From contig NC_087062.1 in the NCBI RefSeq assembly GCF_963678635.1, positions 9,158,670-9,222,669 of the forward strand: a stretch of DNA of 64,000 bases, written 5' to 3'. This stretch comes from Symsagittifera roscoffensis. Lineage: Eukaryota > Xenacoelomorpha > Acoela > Convolutidae. The notes beneath the pieces are model-generated. The model saw only the letters and a program-made list of their open reading frames with translations. It ran no database searches and was not told the origin of the DNA. Shown one piece after another: positions 1 through 11,291 of the stretch (the first letter of the stretch is position 1; every line of letters begins with the position of its first letter). The position numbers and the translations under genes were made by a program.

Positions 1-536
1 CAATCGCAACAAGAAAGTCGACAAGAGCAAGACAGGCGACATTAGCGACAGCTCTAGGAAACCCTATCCCAATCAACGCGATACGAACCACAAGCATAGT
101 AGGGACGAAACAATTTGGAATCGACTCACCACCCGAGAAATCGAAACAAAATACGCCAAGCCTGAAATTTTTAATTCAGGAAATGGGATTTTCTGAATAA
201 ACTCCGGAATACAAAGCCTGCATACAGTTTATCCAGGAAATTAGCCCAAAACATAAAACAAGCATTACAAATGATTTAATTGATCTAAATTCACCAGCGG
301 AGGCTGATGACGAAAAGATAGACAATAATCACATATTTTGCGAAAATTCGAAAAATATAGAAGATCCAAAACAAGACGAACAACTAAACAATGAAGAAGA
401 ACACGGAGCAGTAGATGACAACACTGACAACAACATCGGAGAACAAAGAGGGGAGATATGAATAACACCAGGTAAACAGTCCTACGGGGACTTAAAAACT
501 CAAATAAAACTTTACCATTTTTTCGAGGAGGGGGAA
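1..536 (+). mobile_element. 3' internal remnant of a Gypsy-type LTR element (cut by window start)
   Basis: Non-autonomous remnant of the C-terminal part of a Pol-like polyprotein. Around 178-300 the translation parallels the C-terminal frame of the Gypsy element at 46.07-46.17 kb (shared words: EMGF, then TP-Y-AC, then ISP). It is interrupted by an in-frame TAA at about 197-199. It runs into a GGGGGAA-type polypurine stretch just before the LTR at 537. It is the same family as the 40.3-46.8 kb element but clearly diverged. The 5' part lies outside the window. Confidence 0.75.
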
Positions 537-810
537 TGTCATCCGGCATGGATAGATAAAACTCCATGCAAAACGTATTATGTATTTATATACCATTTAT
601 GTTTTGATATTATATAACATTAACGTGTACTGATCGATTGACCTTGATACAAGGACGAGAACGGCGTCTGAAGAGAACTACGGTTCAGAGAACAATTAAC
701 TCTTACGAAAACAAGTTGTACTAACTTATTTCTCTCACAAGCTTGATATTATCTATCCATACGGATTCAATAACCAACCGTTCATACCTCGAGGAGTTGA
801 CGGTATGACA
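537..810 (+). repeat. 3' LTR of the diverged Gypsy element
   Basis: Begins TGTCATCCGGC and ends GGTATGACA, the same inverted termini (TGTCAT/ATGACA) as the 254-bp LTRs at 40313 and 46498. It shares TTGACCTTGATA, the GAGAAC/GAGGACGA block and the CGGATTCAA block, but it is 274 bp long and strongly diverged, so it is an older relative. A target duplication cannot be tested because the 5' LTR is outside the window. Confidence 0.8.
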
Positions 811-3035
811 AACGTGTTGCGAGCTTGCCAACAAAGGGTAGGGCTTTATACGAAATTTAGAGCAGGTTATCGCCCACCGGCGACTTTAAACCGAGACTCG
901 GCTAATTTAGTCTTTTGACCAATTGAAAAGATTTGGACTTTATGCGACTACTTTTTTTATTTTGGAACCTATGGGACTGATTTTTTATTTGGGAACCTAT
1001 GAATAAGCACCCAGTGAAATGGCGTTGAAACTGCAATCATTGGAATCCCTGATTGGCGAAGGACCGAATGGGCTAAAATAAAAATCAGCATATCAGATTT
1101 CAGTATTCTGAAACTTTAAAAGAAAGCATGCAAAAGTAAAAAAAAAAGTGATTATTTCCAAGGACTTGATATTGTTATTGATCGAACATAAAAACGGCAA
1201 AATATGCAAAATTATTAAACTGTCACTGACCGCCGGCGAATTGGAACAAATTTTAGTTTTTCAAGCTTTTCGTTATAAAAAAAGCTAAATATTGCTTCAA
1301 TTAATTCTTTTTAGTCGAACAAAAATTTCTTCATTATCATAATTGACTTTCAACATTTTTTGTTTTCGATCCTTCGCCCATGTGTTTTTCGCCAAATTGG
1401 TCCTTCGTCCATGAGAATAGCCCCCACTGCATTCAAATGTTCAAAACTGCATTTGTACTGACAAAAAAGCTATGCAAAATGATTGCGTTTTTTTGGAGAG
1501 TTACATTTCTTCGAGAGCACAATTTAAAAAACTTTTTCATTCAACACCGATTTCCCATGTAATTTCCCCAGCAAAAACAAAACACAAAATGCCGACAAAA
1601 AGGCAAACGCGAAACTTCAGAGAAATATTTCGAATTTGAAGGCCAGAATTTTTTCAGAAATTTAATACGTTGTCCGATAAATTTGTTAAACGCTATAAAG
1701 AGAGTTGCAGATTGTTCTGGCAGACAAATTTATAATAAATGCCAAATTGTCCTGATACCAGCAGTCTTGTTTATTTTGCCAATGTTTTACTCAGAGTTTC
1801 AGTCACTCGGCAAATGCATTTGTACAGTAGTTTCTGAGCATCAAAGTCTCGATGGTGTTTCACACAAACCGATTTGCATTGTGAAAAACTGGTTATCAAT
1901 GAGCTTATCAAAGTTGCGGCCCATGTGAACAAAAATAAGGATACATTTTTTAGTTTTCACACAAATTTGAACGAGATGGATTCAAGGCGGACTGCGCGCC
2001 TAATGAACGTCTGCTCCTAAATAACTATCTTATTGTATCAGGGCAAAAGCCTGAATGTTCTGACTGCCCATAAACTGGTCTCGAATAGTTTTCGTTATAT
2101 GAAATATTGAGAAACTACAATATTAAGCTGATATAATCAGTGTTAAAATTTGAGTCATTTATGGTATGAATCAGACCAATTAGCTTGTGTCAATTTAATA
2201 AACAACGATTATGAGTGCGGATAATTTGCAACGCATAAATAATTTGCGTTTGGAAGCAAAATATGCAAGTATTATTCCAGCCAGCAAAAACGAACCTAAG
2301 TCTAATGCAAGAATGGTCGCTTGGCAATCCCAAGATTTCCGGATCGATATGCCCATATGCAGTCAAATTTTCTAAAATCGGTCTGAATAAAAAGACTCTC
2401 CGGGTATTTATATTTATATATATATTTATGTTCCTCACTTTCTTCGAAAGTCGGAACAACAAGCTTTTTTCAAGGCGCAGTTGGATCGAGTGTAAACTCA
2501 AATTGAAATTGTGGAATTTTTAGGCCCTTCTTTTTTTCCCTCCACAGAAAAACTTGGGGGATTTCAAAGAAAAGCCATTTTTCTTTTTTTTCAAATTTTG
2601 ATGCGCAAAAGTTTTAGATAACCCCACTAGATAGAAACACCAGTTGTTGTTTTTTCCCTTTATTTCTGGGGCGGATTGATTGGATAAGTGGGTGTGGGGC
2701 GGACGCCCAATTCAGGTATGAGCCAACTGGCCACTCAAATTTGAGAAGGGAGGGGCGCCACGAAAACTGAAACTTTGGTCAAAACTTTCCAAAAAAATTG
2801 TCTCGGAACTTCCTTTTTGGCCTATTCGTTTCTTGACATAATGGCATGCAGCGCAGAAAATTTAGGCAGAATAGCTTTTTTAAAATGTATTGGTTCAGCT
2901 GAAAAACTGATTTGATCGACCTAAGTCGCTAAAACTTTCAGGTTTCAAAAAAACTGATTCCCTTCATTTTGAGAAAATTGTAGACAGACCCCCCCTGTTT
3001 AGCTTACGGTTGCTTGTACCAATTTTTGTTTTAAG
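811..3035. other. Non-coding stretch with dispersed repeat fragments
   Basis: No supported gene; the open frames here are short and look random. About 2030-2080 carries, in reverse orientation, the motif seen at 34030 and 34495 (GAACATTCAGG next to a TTTTGCCCTG-like word). About 2100-2500 is a diverged relative of 4020-4400. The interval ends in the pyrimidine-rich acceptor of the exon at 3036, so part of it is probably intron. Confidence 0.5.
2100..2500 (+). repeat. Dispersed repeat, copy 1 (partner at 4020-4400)
   Basis: Shares ordered blocks with 4020-4400: a GTGTTAAAATTTGAGTC-like start, ACGATTATGA-TGCGG, and CTTCGAAAGTCGGAACAA near the end. The copies are diverged and lie in the same orientation. 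Nature unknown; no termini could be defined. Confidence 0.45.
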
Positions 3036-3323
3036 GAGCCTTTGACCCCCAGTGGTGCAGAAGAGGATGAGAAAAGGGGGGACGGCAGCTGTTGTCCCGA
3101 AGAGGAAGAGGAGGACGAGGAGGGCGATGATGAAGATGAAGGGACAGAAGGCGAAGAGGAGGAAGGGGTCAAATTAATCAGAGGAGAGGGCAGGACAGAG
3201 GAGGAGGAGGAGGAGGAGACAGATGCGGCCGAAGAGTTAGAAGACGACAGACAGAACAAGGCAGAATCCTCCGATCATCGAGCCTCTTCCGAGGAGGACT
3301 CCCAGTTGCACTCCTATGCATAA
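3036..3323 (+). CDS. Terminal exon of an unrecognised gene, acidic C-terminal tail
   Basis: A strong acceptor (TTTTTGTTTTAAG) precedes an open frame in phase 0 that reads EPLTPSGAEEDEKR and ends at TAA 3321-3323 (95 residues). Composition is markedly more GC-rich than its surroundings and dominated by Glu and Asp runs (including EEEEEE), with Ser and Asp near the end, as in disordered tails of nuclear or chaperone-type proteins. The reverse strand also reads as poly-Ser but lacks splice or start support. Upstream exons were not found, so the product cannot be named. The exon call rests on the acceptor, the base composition and an AATAAA about 320 nt downstream. Confidence 0.5.
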   Translation, partial: EPLTPSGAEEDEKRGDGSCCPEEEEEDEEGDDEDEGTEGEEEEGVKLIRGEGRTEEEEEEETDAAEELEDDRQNKAESSDHRASSEEDSQLHSYA

Positions 3324-3641
3324 ACACTATCCCCATCCCCACCCCCACCCCATCCCCGAACGACCCAACACGTCATACCTTCAAATTGTTCCTCACTTAT
3401 AACAAAGCTTCATTACTCCGGGCTCAAAAAGAGCTGGTTTCTTTTTCCCGGAATCGAAGACATCAAATTAGACAAGCTGATAGATATGACTGGAGTCATA
3501 TAGTCAAGGGAACTAATGTTGCATATTTGGACGCACAAATTTACCATTTTTATTGAATTAGAGTTTACATTTAATTTAATTGTTCACTGCGATAATTTAT
3601 TCTCAAGCAAGAATGGCTAAGCGCAGAGGGCATCAAATTTA

Positions 3642-3647
3642 AATAAA
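3642..3647 (+). promoter_or_regulatory. Possible polyadenylation signal AATAAA
   Basis: A canonical AATAAA about 320 nt after the stop of the acidic terminal exon. The only support is the hexamer and its distance; chance occurrence is likely in AT-rich DNA. Confidence 0.3.
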
Positions 3648-4019
3648 GGTGAAGCCCTGACTAAAAAAACAGACAAAGTTGAAAGAAATCGAATTTTATG
3701 ACCTCTCAGTTAATCAGGATTAGGCAATGGTCTAAACTTTTCATCTGATCAGCTCAAAGAAGATCAGCATCTTTGATAAAAACAGAAGAAATAGATTATT
3801 GCTCCTACAACTTTCAAAGAACTTGCTATGGGCGCTTATCCGCTTTTTTTCTGAGCGAATACTCGTTACTCGAACAAAATTTGCCGTATAATTTCAAGAT
3901 AACATGTAATTTTGCCCCGAGACATTTTTGTCCCAGCCCAACTTGTCCTACTCCAGCTTGCCCCGGATGACGTTACACTCATTAAACTCTTTTGTTAAAT
4001 AAAATTTTGATAAACTAGT

Positions 4020-4400
4020 TTTTGGTCTACGAATATCAATTATAAAGTGCTAAAATTAGAGTCGAATTAATAGACCGATTATTTAGCATCATTTGAATTT
4101 GGAACGATTATGACTGCGGGATGTCTCACAACGCAGAAAAAATACGCGCGTTAAAACCATCATGTTTTTCCAATCGGATTTAGGCTAGCGTTAGCACAGT
4201 TGCTTGAAAATTCCTAAACCCCAGATCACTCCACAAGATCACCAATTTTTTTTTAAATTGGTCTGATTATGAAAAAAAAACCCCAAGCATATGAATTCCT
4301 CGCCTTCTTCGAAAGTCGGAACAAAAATATTTTTCGCTGAACAACTATGCTTGAAACGAAATGCGGAATCGTAGAAACAAGTGCTGAATCAAGCCGAGAT
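4020..4400 (+). repeat. Dispersed repeat, copy 2 (partner at 2100-2500)
   Basis: Same ordered blocks as 2100-2500, including ACGATTATGACTGCGG and CTTCGAAAGTCGGAACAA. It contains no coding sequence that I can support. Confidence 0.45.
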
Positions 4401-5449
4401 CAAAGTGTGCATGAACAAGTTGAAAGCCGCAAAAGTTCAACTCAATTTCAATTCGAGTTGACCATATCAAAAAAATGATTTTGCAAGCTCCAATAGTATA
4501 ATTGTTAGTGCACAGGACTCTTAATCGTATTGTTTCATTAACGCTAATGGTAATTTATTGTCAAAGATTTGCGTTTAATTGACAACAGTTATGGCTTAGA
4601 CGCTTTTAGCCTAAACTTGAAAGCATGTTCAATTAAGGTCCCTACGTGTATCAAAACGAGAGGAGTCTAGCATTAGCGGTTGCTGGTACTAAAAGGTACT
4701 TGATTTGATAACCACTCAACTAACTAGAATAACTTGACTAACTGGATTTAAAAAAATTTAAATTTTCTGTTTTATGAGTTTTCGAAACTATTAGAGCTAA
4801 TTTTGCCATTTCTCGCTGGTGTTAGCAAAGCGGCAGCTTCGTATCTATGTATAAATAACACAAATTTGATTTTGATAGTTCCATTTTTGCTGATTTTTTA
4901 TTTTTGTGTATCGCGAGGTGATGATTGCAATGGTTTTGTCTTAGATGTATTTACATTTTTTTCAAGCCACTGTAAGAGCTGATTCGCATCTATTGCCCCC
5001 AAGTTTTTTTGGGCGAGGTAATGCCTGGGGCACTAAATTGAAGCTTCCCAAAAAGATTATAAATACTTTTACGAAAAAAGTTTTGCTTTCGATAGCACAC
5101 TGCAAGTTAAATCTTAGAAAAAAGTGATCCTTTTTTGTCTTTTTTGAAGTGAAGAACCAAATATTTAGAATCATTGCTTTCATAACTCAAACAAAATAGG
5201 AACTTCCGCTTGGATGAACCCTGCATTGGAAAAATGCTAAAATGATTACCCCTTAACCTCCATCTTCAAATTTTTAATACTTAAAAACTCAAAGTTCAAT
5301 TATCTTTGCAATTAGCAAGCGTTATTAAACCGGAATAAAAACTTTTTTGTGTTAACAACTAGTTTACCGGACTCACTTGATTCATTTTACCTGTGGTTCA
5401 TGTGAAATCAAAAGTCAAACTTTAATTCCCACAAGTAGCAAAAAGGCGA

Positions 5450-5960
5450 CTAAGAGGTTTTCTCGAAGAACCAATCATTGCATTTTGTTGGGACAAAAAC
5501 ATGTCCCACTATCTTTTTTGGTTCTTCCGTGAATTCAAAGTAGTGATCTTTTGTTGCGTGATCTATCGGGTTGATTTTCAAGTAAGAGTTGAGCAATTTT
5601 AATTCGGGATGTACATTTTTTTTGAGGAAACTAACCGGGCTGGCCTGGTCAACTGTATCGTTCATATAAACAAAGTTTTCCTTTTTAATCCAGTGTTTAC
5701 TTATTTCTTCAGTTCTTTGCCCTCTTTGTTGAATATTGTCGTTACATTCTTAAACGAATAAACTTCGTTATCAATTTGGCATGATTGTGAAGATGCATTA
5801 ATTTGCCGCAACACTTTTCATGAATATGGTAAACATGATTATTTATAGCAGGCTGATCCGACCGATGTACAAACTCGGCCTTTACAATCTTTTGACTATC
5901 GACAATATTTACACTCTTCCTTTCGGATTTTCAGGTTTTCCTTAAAATTCCTTCATATTT
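5450..5960 (-). pseudogene. Weak coding-like stretch, possibly a decayed gene
   Basis: On the minus strand three successive stretches in different frames have protein-like composition. The last runs about 98 codons from 5743 down to a stop at 5450 and includes FLKKNVHPELKLLNSYLK. An upstream frame near 5800-5930 reads VKAEFVHRSDQPAINNHVYH. No family was recognised and the frames do not join without shifts. It could be a decayed gene or chance. Confidence 0.2.
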
Positions 5961-6485
5961 ACAGACTCTACAGAGAGGTTTCTTCGCTGGAGACACTGGG
6001 AGAAGACTTTCACAAATTTTCAGATCACTAAAATGAAGGTTTTTCAAACCGTTTTGAATTTGTTACTTTTTTGAGGGTTTTGACAAAAAGAATTGCGTCT
6101 CCCTGCTGCTTCTAAATCCGCTGCTGCTTCTAAATATCGGTGCTAATAAGTTACGACCTCGATTTGACTTCGCGTTGAGATTTGTTGTTGGAATGAGCTG
6201 ATAAAAAGAAGGCTTAATGTATGCTTAAAGTATGCTTAAAGATGCTTAAAGGGTGCTTGGAATCAATTGTTTAAGTCTCTTTATTCTACAAATTCCGTAT
6301 ATAAAAATTGAAAGGGAATTTTCTGCTTTTCTCTTATTTCAAGAAATCTTCTCACAAAAGTAATACAGATATTGGTGCAAAATATTAGTGCACAATTAAT
6401 TTTTAGACTCTCCCGCGAGAATGTGACATTTGAAATGTCTGGCTTGAGAAGTATTTGAAGAAAAGTGTCGAACTAGGAATACTAC

Positions 6486-6930
6486 CACGGCGGATTTAGT
6501 TGGGGCGAGGGGGGGGGGGGGGGGGTGGTCGCCCCCTCCCTCAGGGATTCGACCCCTTGCCGACCCAAAGGGTCCCCTTTTGTACTTTTTTGGGAAATAC
6601 ATTTTGGTGACGGAACCTAAAGTTTTTCTAAAGGCGCTTTTGGCGCCAATATATACTAATTTTGAAGGGAGTGTGGAGCGCGCGCCAAAAAAACGCGATT
6701 TTTTAATCAAAGTTTTCCAAAAGTGCAAAAAAAACGCTTATATCGGCATTTTTTTTTCAAAATTTAGCCTGCGGCGCAGGAAATTTGGCCAAAACAGGGG
6801 TTTATAAGGCTTTGGGAGAGCTCGGCAAACCAATTTGGTCAACCTAAAAAAAGGGTCGACAAAAACTTCGAAATTTTTGACAATCCTCCCTCCCCCCCCC
6901 CCCCTCGAGAAAATCCTAGATCCGCCCCTG
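6486..6930 (-). mobile_element. Non-autonomous hAT-type element with 8-bp target duplication
   Basis: Left end CACGGCGGATTTAG, right end AGATCCGCCCCTG, flanked by AATACTAC (6478-6485) and GATACTAC (6931-6938), a 7/8 match to an 8-bp duplication as made by hAT transposases. The interior has the family landmarks: a long G run, GTCGAATCCCTGAGG-like and GGGTCGGCAGGGG-like words, GGCGCC, GCGCGCGCC, a C run and CTCGAGAAAATCCTAGATC. Orientation is opposite to the copy at 32307. Open frames inside are not genes. Confidence 0.85.
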
Positions 6931-7307
6931 GATACTACCATACTAACTTACTCTCAACACGTCAATGAAAGCGTGGGCGACAGTTCGTTGCCAGCGACTA
7001 TTCTCAGCATTTTTAAAAGGCGACAATTCGCACCAAGCGTCAATTCGTAGCAAGCGAAAATTAGCAGCACGATTAATTGCCAATTAAGGGGATTAAAAAA
7101 CGATGCGAGTTGAGCAACATGTTTTGGGGTGGTTGTGGGGAATTTAAATTCAACGAGTGACCAAAATTTTCAATTTAGCTTGTTTTGAAAAAAAAAAATA
7201 CCGTGTTGAAATTAATTAGCAGTAAAGATAAGAGTAATTAAACGTTAGCAGCGCCTAAAACACCTTTGTTTCAATTCATTCGTTTCATTTTTTTTTTGCA
7301 AATTGAA
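6931..7307. other. Short non-coding stretch
   Basis: Contains the right target duplication of the hAT element, then GCGACAATTCG-like short repeats (6975-7060) and A/T runs. No gene seen. Confidence 0.5.
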
Positions 7308-8904
7308 CGGTGGCAAAGTTTCCGAAACAATTGACGCAATTGAAATTGCTGAGAGAAGATAATAAGACACAGTTTATCCACAAGGAAAGAGACCAACATA
7401 TGAAGTGTTCGGCTCTTTTCACGGCCCTGTTGAGAAGCACTGTTTTGCCAGTTTGAGATTTACATGTAATTTGTATGGATATTTTTCTGGACTGGGTAAT
7501 GTTACTTCACCCTCAAGAAATGAGAATGGATTTTATTGGCCCTCGAATAACCGGCCATTTCACAAGGAAACATTATTAGTTACTAAAATGCTCACGTTTT
7601 CTGTAAATTGGAAAGTGTTTTTCATAAATAGTTTACAATAACTATCGTTGACATCAAAACTAATACTAAGCTATTGAATTATGGTGATGCGGTTAGTTTG
7701 CGGTGGGAAGACTCTCCCGATACATTGTCTAAAGTTAAAAGAAGAATTGTCTGTCTTGAAAATGTTAAATTGAAGGAATGGAAGCGAACCATTATCTTTG
7801 CACCGAATAGATTGTAGAGATGATCATCCTATTTTTTGAGTCAATTTACCAAAAAACGGGCTTTTTGTTCCGACCTATCTATCGAAAGCAACGGAATATT
7901 TGTGCTCGGGGTGGGTTTTTTTCTTCAGACAAATTTCGACTTTTTGACTAGCGGTCTTTGACAGAATTTTTAAATATCATTTAAAAGGTATTGTTGTCCT
8001 GACCCGCGCCGAGCGCCCATGGATCATAATCAATTATTTTGTCATAATATGGTCAGTATTTATAGAATAACAAACTAATCGATTATAATCCATTAAAAAT
8101 GGATTATAATCGTAATATTTTGTGTGCCATTATAATCCATTATATTAGATTATAATAAATTAAAATGGATTTTTTTTCGAGAGGTTACTCATGAAACTTA
8201 CAATTTTTTCAAAGTTATCTCATTTCCTGTTTAGTGTAGTTGCTACACATCACCTTTCATAAAATGTTACATTTTACATTGAATTTACATATTTTTTGTC
8301 TCTTCTGTAAATTATCGCAGTTTAACACTTCATTTATCTGTTTCTTTTACCACAACCGCCTTTCGCAGGGAGAGGGGGGTAGGGTTTGAACGGTGGTAGG
8401 GGTGAATTGTTTAATGAAACATACACCCGGGTTGACCTCCATAGACCGAAAATGCTAATCATACAATTTCATACACTTAGTCTATGGAAAAATGCTAGTC
8501 ATACAAATTTCATACATCTTTGCAAAATGAGTTTAATCGAATTTCAAAAGTATTTTATAGTTGTTTTGGTATCGAAATTGGTATCTCTTCATTAAAAAAA
8601 GGAAAAAAAATGATATGAAAAAAATGCTAATCATACAATTTCCATATATTCCATACAATTTCCATATAATATATAAAGCTTTGAACAATCAATTCAACTG
8701 CTGGCAAAACATTTAACCGTTTTTTGGGCAGCTACAACTGAAAACTTTGACTTCTTTTATTTTAGTTTTATGAAAACAACACTAGTCATACAATTTCCGG
8801 CTCTTTTTCCTTTTCCTCCCCCACACCTGCAAATTTTTACATGTAAATTTGTTGACCACATTGTCCGATTGTTATGAAAATTTACATACAGACTAATAAG
8901 GCCA
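7308..8904 (+). repeat. Tandem duplication, unit A (1597 bp)
   Basis: Starts CGGTGGCAAAGTTTCCG and is followed directly by a second copy beginning with the same words at 8905. The unit contains a broken coding fragment, a palindromic ATTATAATC-type block (about 8030-8170) and several copies of ATGCTAGTCATACAATTTC. The two units differ by scattered single changes and small indels only. Confidence 0.95.
7317..7817 (+). pseudogene. Broken coding fragment of unknown family, copy A
   Basis: Three coding-like stretches follow one another in three frames. About 7317-7450 reads KFPKQLTQLKLLREDNKTQF. About 7390-7641 reads LYGYFSGLGNVTSP and GFYWPSNNRPFHKETLLV. Finally 7641-7817 reads NYGDAVSLRWEDSPDTLSK and ends APNRL then TAG. 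The protein-like composition and order suggest one ancestral gene broken by two frame changes. I do not recognise the family. The same breaks occur in unit B, so they predate the duplication. Confidence 0.35.
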
Positions 8905-10503
8905 CGGTGGCAAAGTTTCCGAAACAATTGACGCAATTGAAATTGCTGAGAGAAGATAATAAGACACAGTTTATCCACAAGGAAAGAGACCAACATGTGA
9001 AGTGTTCGGCTCTTTTCACGGCCCTGTTGAGAAGCACTGTTTTGCCAGTTTGAGATTTACATGTAATTTGTATGGATATTTTTCTGGACTGGTTAATGTT
9101 ACTTCACCCTCAAGAAATGAGAATGGATTTTATTGGCCCTCGAATAACCGGCCATTTCACAAGGAAACATTATTAGTTACTAAAATGCTCACGTTTTCTG
9201 TAAATTGGAAAGTGTTTTTCATAAATAGTTTACAATAACTATCGTTGACATCAAAACTAATACTAAGCTATTGAATTATGGTGATGCGGTTAGTTTGCGG
9301 TGGGAAGACTCTCCCGATACATTGTCTAAAGTTAAAAGAAGAATTGTCTGTCTTGAAAATGTTAAATTGAAGGAATGGAAGCGAACCATTATCTTTGCAC
9401 CGAATAGATTGTAGAGATGATCATCCTATTTTTTGAGTCAATTTACCAAAAAACTGGCTTTTTGTTCCGGCCTATCTATCGAAAGCAACGGAATATTTGT
9501 GCTCGGGATGGGTTTTTTTCTTCAGACAAATTTCGACTTTTTGACTAGCGGTTTTTGACAGAATTTTTAAATATCATATAAAAAGGTATTGTTGTCCTGA
9601 CCCGCGCCGAGCGCCCATGGATCATAATCAATTATTTTGTCATAATATGGCCAGTATTTATAGAATAACAAACTAATCGATTATAATCCATTAAAAATGG
9701 ATTATAATCGTAATATTTTGTGTGCCATTATAATCCATTATATTAGATTATAACAAATTAAAATGGATTTTTTTTCGAGAGGTTACTCATGAAACTTACA
9801 ATTTTTTCAAAGTTATCTCATTTCCTGTTTAGTGTAGTTGCTACACATCACCTTTCATAAAATGTTACATTTTACATTGAATTTACATATTTTTTGTCTC
9901 TTCTGTAAATTAACGCGTTTTAACACTTCATTTATCTGTTGCTTTTACCACAACCGCCTTTCGCAGGGAGAGGGGGGTAGGGTTTGAACGGTGGTAGGGG
10001 GTGAATTGTTTAATGAAACATACACCCGGGTTGACCTCCATAGACCGAAAATGCTAATCATACAATTTCATACACTTAGTCTATGGAAAAATGCTAGTCA
10101 TACAAATTTCATACATCTTTGCAAAATGAGTTTAATCGAATTTCAAAGGTATTTTATAGTTGTTTTGGAATCGAAATTGGTATCTCTTCATAAAAAAAAG
10201 GAAAAAAAATGATATGAAAAAAATGCTAATCATACAATTTCCATATATTCCATACAATTTCCATATAATATATAAAGCTTTGAGCAATCAATTCAACTGC
10301 TGGCAAAACATTTAACCGTTTTTTGGGCAGCTACAACTGAAAACTTTGACTTCTTTTATTTTTGTTTTATGAAAACAACACTAGTCATACAATTTCCGGC
10401 TCTTTTTCCTTTTCCTCCACCACACCTGCAAATTTTTACATGTAAATTTGTTGACCACATTGTCCGATTGTTATGAAAATTTACATACAGACTAATAAGG
10501 CCA
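8905..10503 (+). repeat. Tandem duplication, unit B
   Basis: Second unit, head to tail with unit A and nearly identical to it. The right end lies at GGCCA before TGGCAAAC (10504). The word TGGCAAA also lies 3 bp inside the left boundary of unit A (7311-7317), so short homology may have promoted the duplication. Confidence 0.95.
8914..9414 (+). pseudogene. Broken coding fragment of unknown family, copy B
   Basis: The same three-frame fragment as at 7317-7817, with one visible replacement (GLGNV to GLVNV) and the same frame breaks and terminal TAG at 9412-9414. A third, very short trace of its end (CCGAATAGATTGTAGAG) sits at about 20174-20190. Confidence 0.35.
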
Positions 10504-10614
10504 TGGCAAACATATCTGATCTTCATACTCAACCTCGTAAAACCACTCGTTACACGAATAAGTTGAAACTGGTGTGCGGTGGGGGGGGGGGGGGGGGGAA
10601 AGGAAAGAGAGCCC

Positions 10615-10634
10615 AATTTCCATATATGGAAATT
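10615..10634. repeat. Perfect 20-bp palindrome of the TGCTAGTCATAC repeat family
   Basis: AATTTCCATATATGGAAATT, followed by GTATGACTAGCATTTTTT. The flanking word, or its complement ATGCTAGTCATAC, recurs near 8440, 8500, 8630, 8780, 10045, 10095, 10225, 10380, 11190, 11280 and 20115. The layout looks like the core or ends of a small palindromic MITE, but no target duplication was defined. Confidence 0.6.
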
Positions 10635-11169
10635 GTATGACTAGCATTTTTTGATGGCGACGACAAAAGTTTTGAAATTGCCCCCAAAATTTTTTTGTGT
10701 TTTTTTTTCAATCGCAAACTGATTTTCGTATTCAAATAAATATTTTTTGAAAAAAAAAATTTTGCACCCAAAATTTAATTTTTTGTGTGAATAACGTAGT
10801 CCTGGATATTTTAAAATTGGATTTTTTTTCCTTCTCTCTTCATAACTTTTTTCAAAACCGCTTAAAACTCCATTTTCTTTTGTATGACATGTTTTTGTAT
10901 GCCTTGATCAAGGTCTGGTAATTTAAAAATTCAAATTTTAGAAAAAATCATCTTTGAAATTTACTGCCAAAATTTAAAAGTTCATTACTTTCGTTATATT
11001 ATTTGTGTTAGACAGAAGTAACAATTATCAGACTGTTTCCGATGTATTTTTAATGCGAGACGGCCAAACCTTTGGGTACTACGTTTGAGTAATCAATGTT
11101 CATGTCATTTGTATTCGGTTACGAACACAACCAAAGAATTTTGAGAAATTAAAAAATGTAAAAAATCAA

Positions 11170-11291
11170 AATTTTTGTTTTATGGAAAAATGCTAGTCGT
11201 ACAATTTCCATATATGAAAAAATACTAATCATAGACCTTTCATGCAATTTTCTGTACGTATGGAATTGTATGGAAAGTGTATGACTAGCAT
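11170..11291 (+). repeat. Left half of a palindromic repeat interrupted by BEL copy 1
   Basis: Carries ATGCTAGTCGTACAATTTCC, then TGTATGACTAGCAT running straight into the BEL LTR at 11292. The last five bases, AGCAT (11287-11291), recur at 20090-20094 directly after the 3' LTR, where the palindromic repeat resumes. Confidence 0.75.

Larger units (their letters stand above)
3324..6485. other. Intergenic stretch, mostly featureless
   Basis: Begins with a C-rich 3'-UTR-like segment (3325-3360). It contains the dispersed repeat at 4020-4400, a weak coding-like stretch on the minus strand (5450-5960), and short local tandem words (CTGCTGCTTCTAAAT twice near 6110-6130, TATGCTTAAAG three times near 6220-6250). 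No other supported gene. Confidence 0.5.
10504..11291. other. Non-coding stretch rich in palindromic repeat fragments
   Basis: Contains a G run (about 10580-10598), the palindrome at 10615-10634, A/T-rich DNA, and the left half of the palindromic element into which BEL copy 1 inserted (11170-11291). No gene seen. Confidence 0.6.

Noticed and set aside
2999-3259. Poly-Ser open frame on the minus strand
   Set aside because: It is the reverse complement of GAG/GAA/GAC-rich coding DNA; the plus strand has the better acceptor and stop context.
6396-6941. Open frames within the hAT element at 6.5-6.9 kb (and similar ones at 31.9 and 61.4 kb)
   Set aside because: They cover non-coding family interior and homopolymer runs; no transposase motifs.
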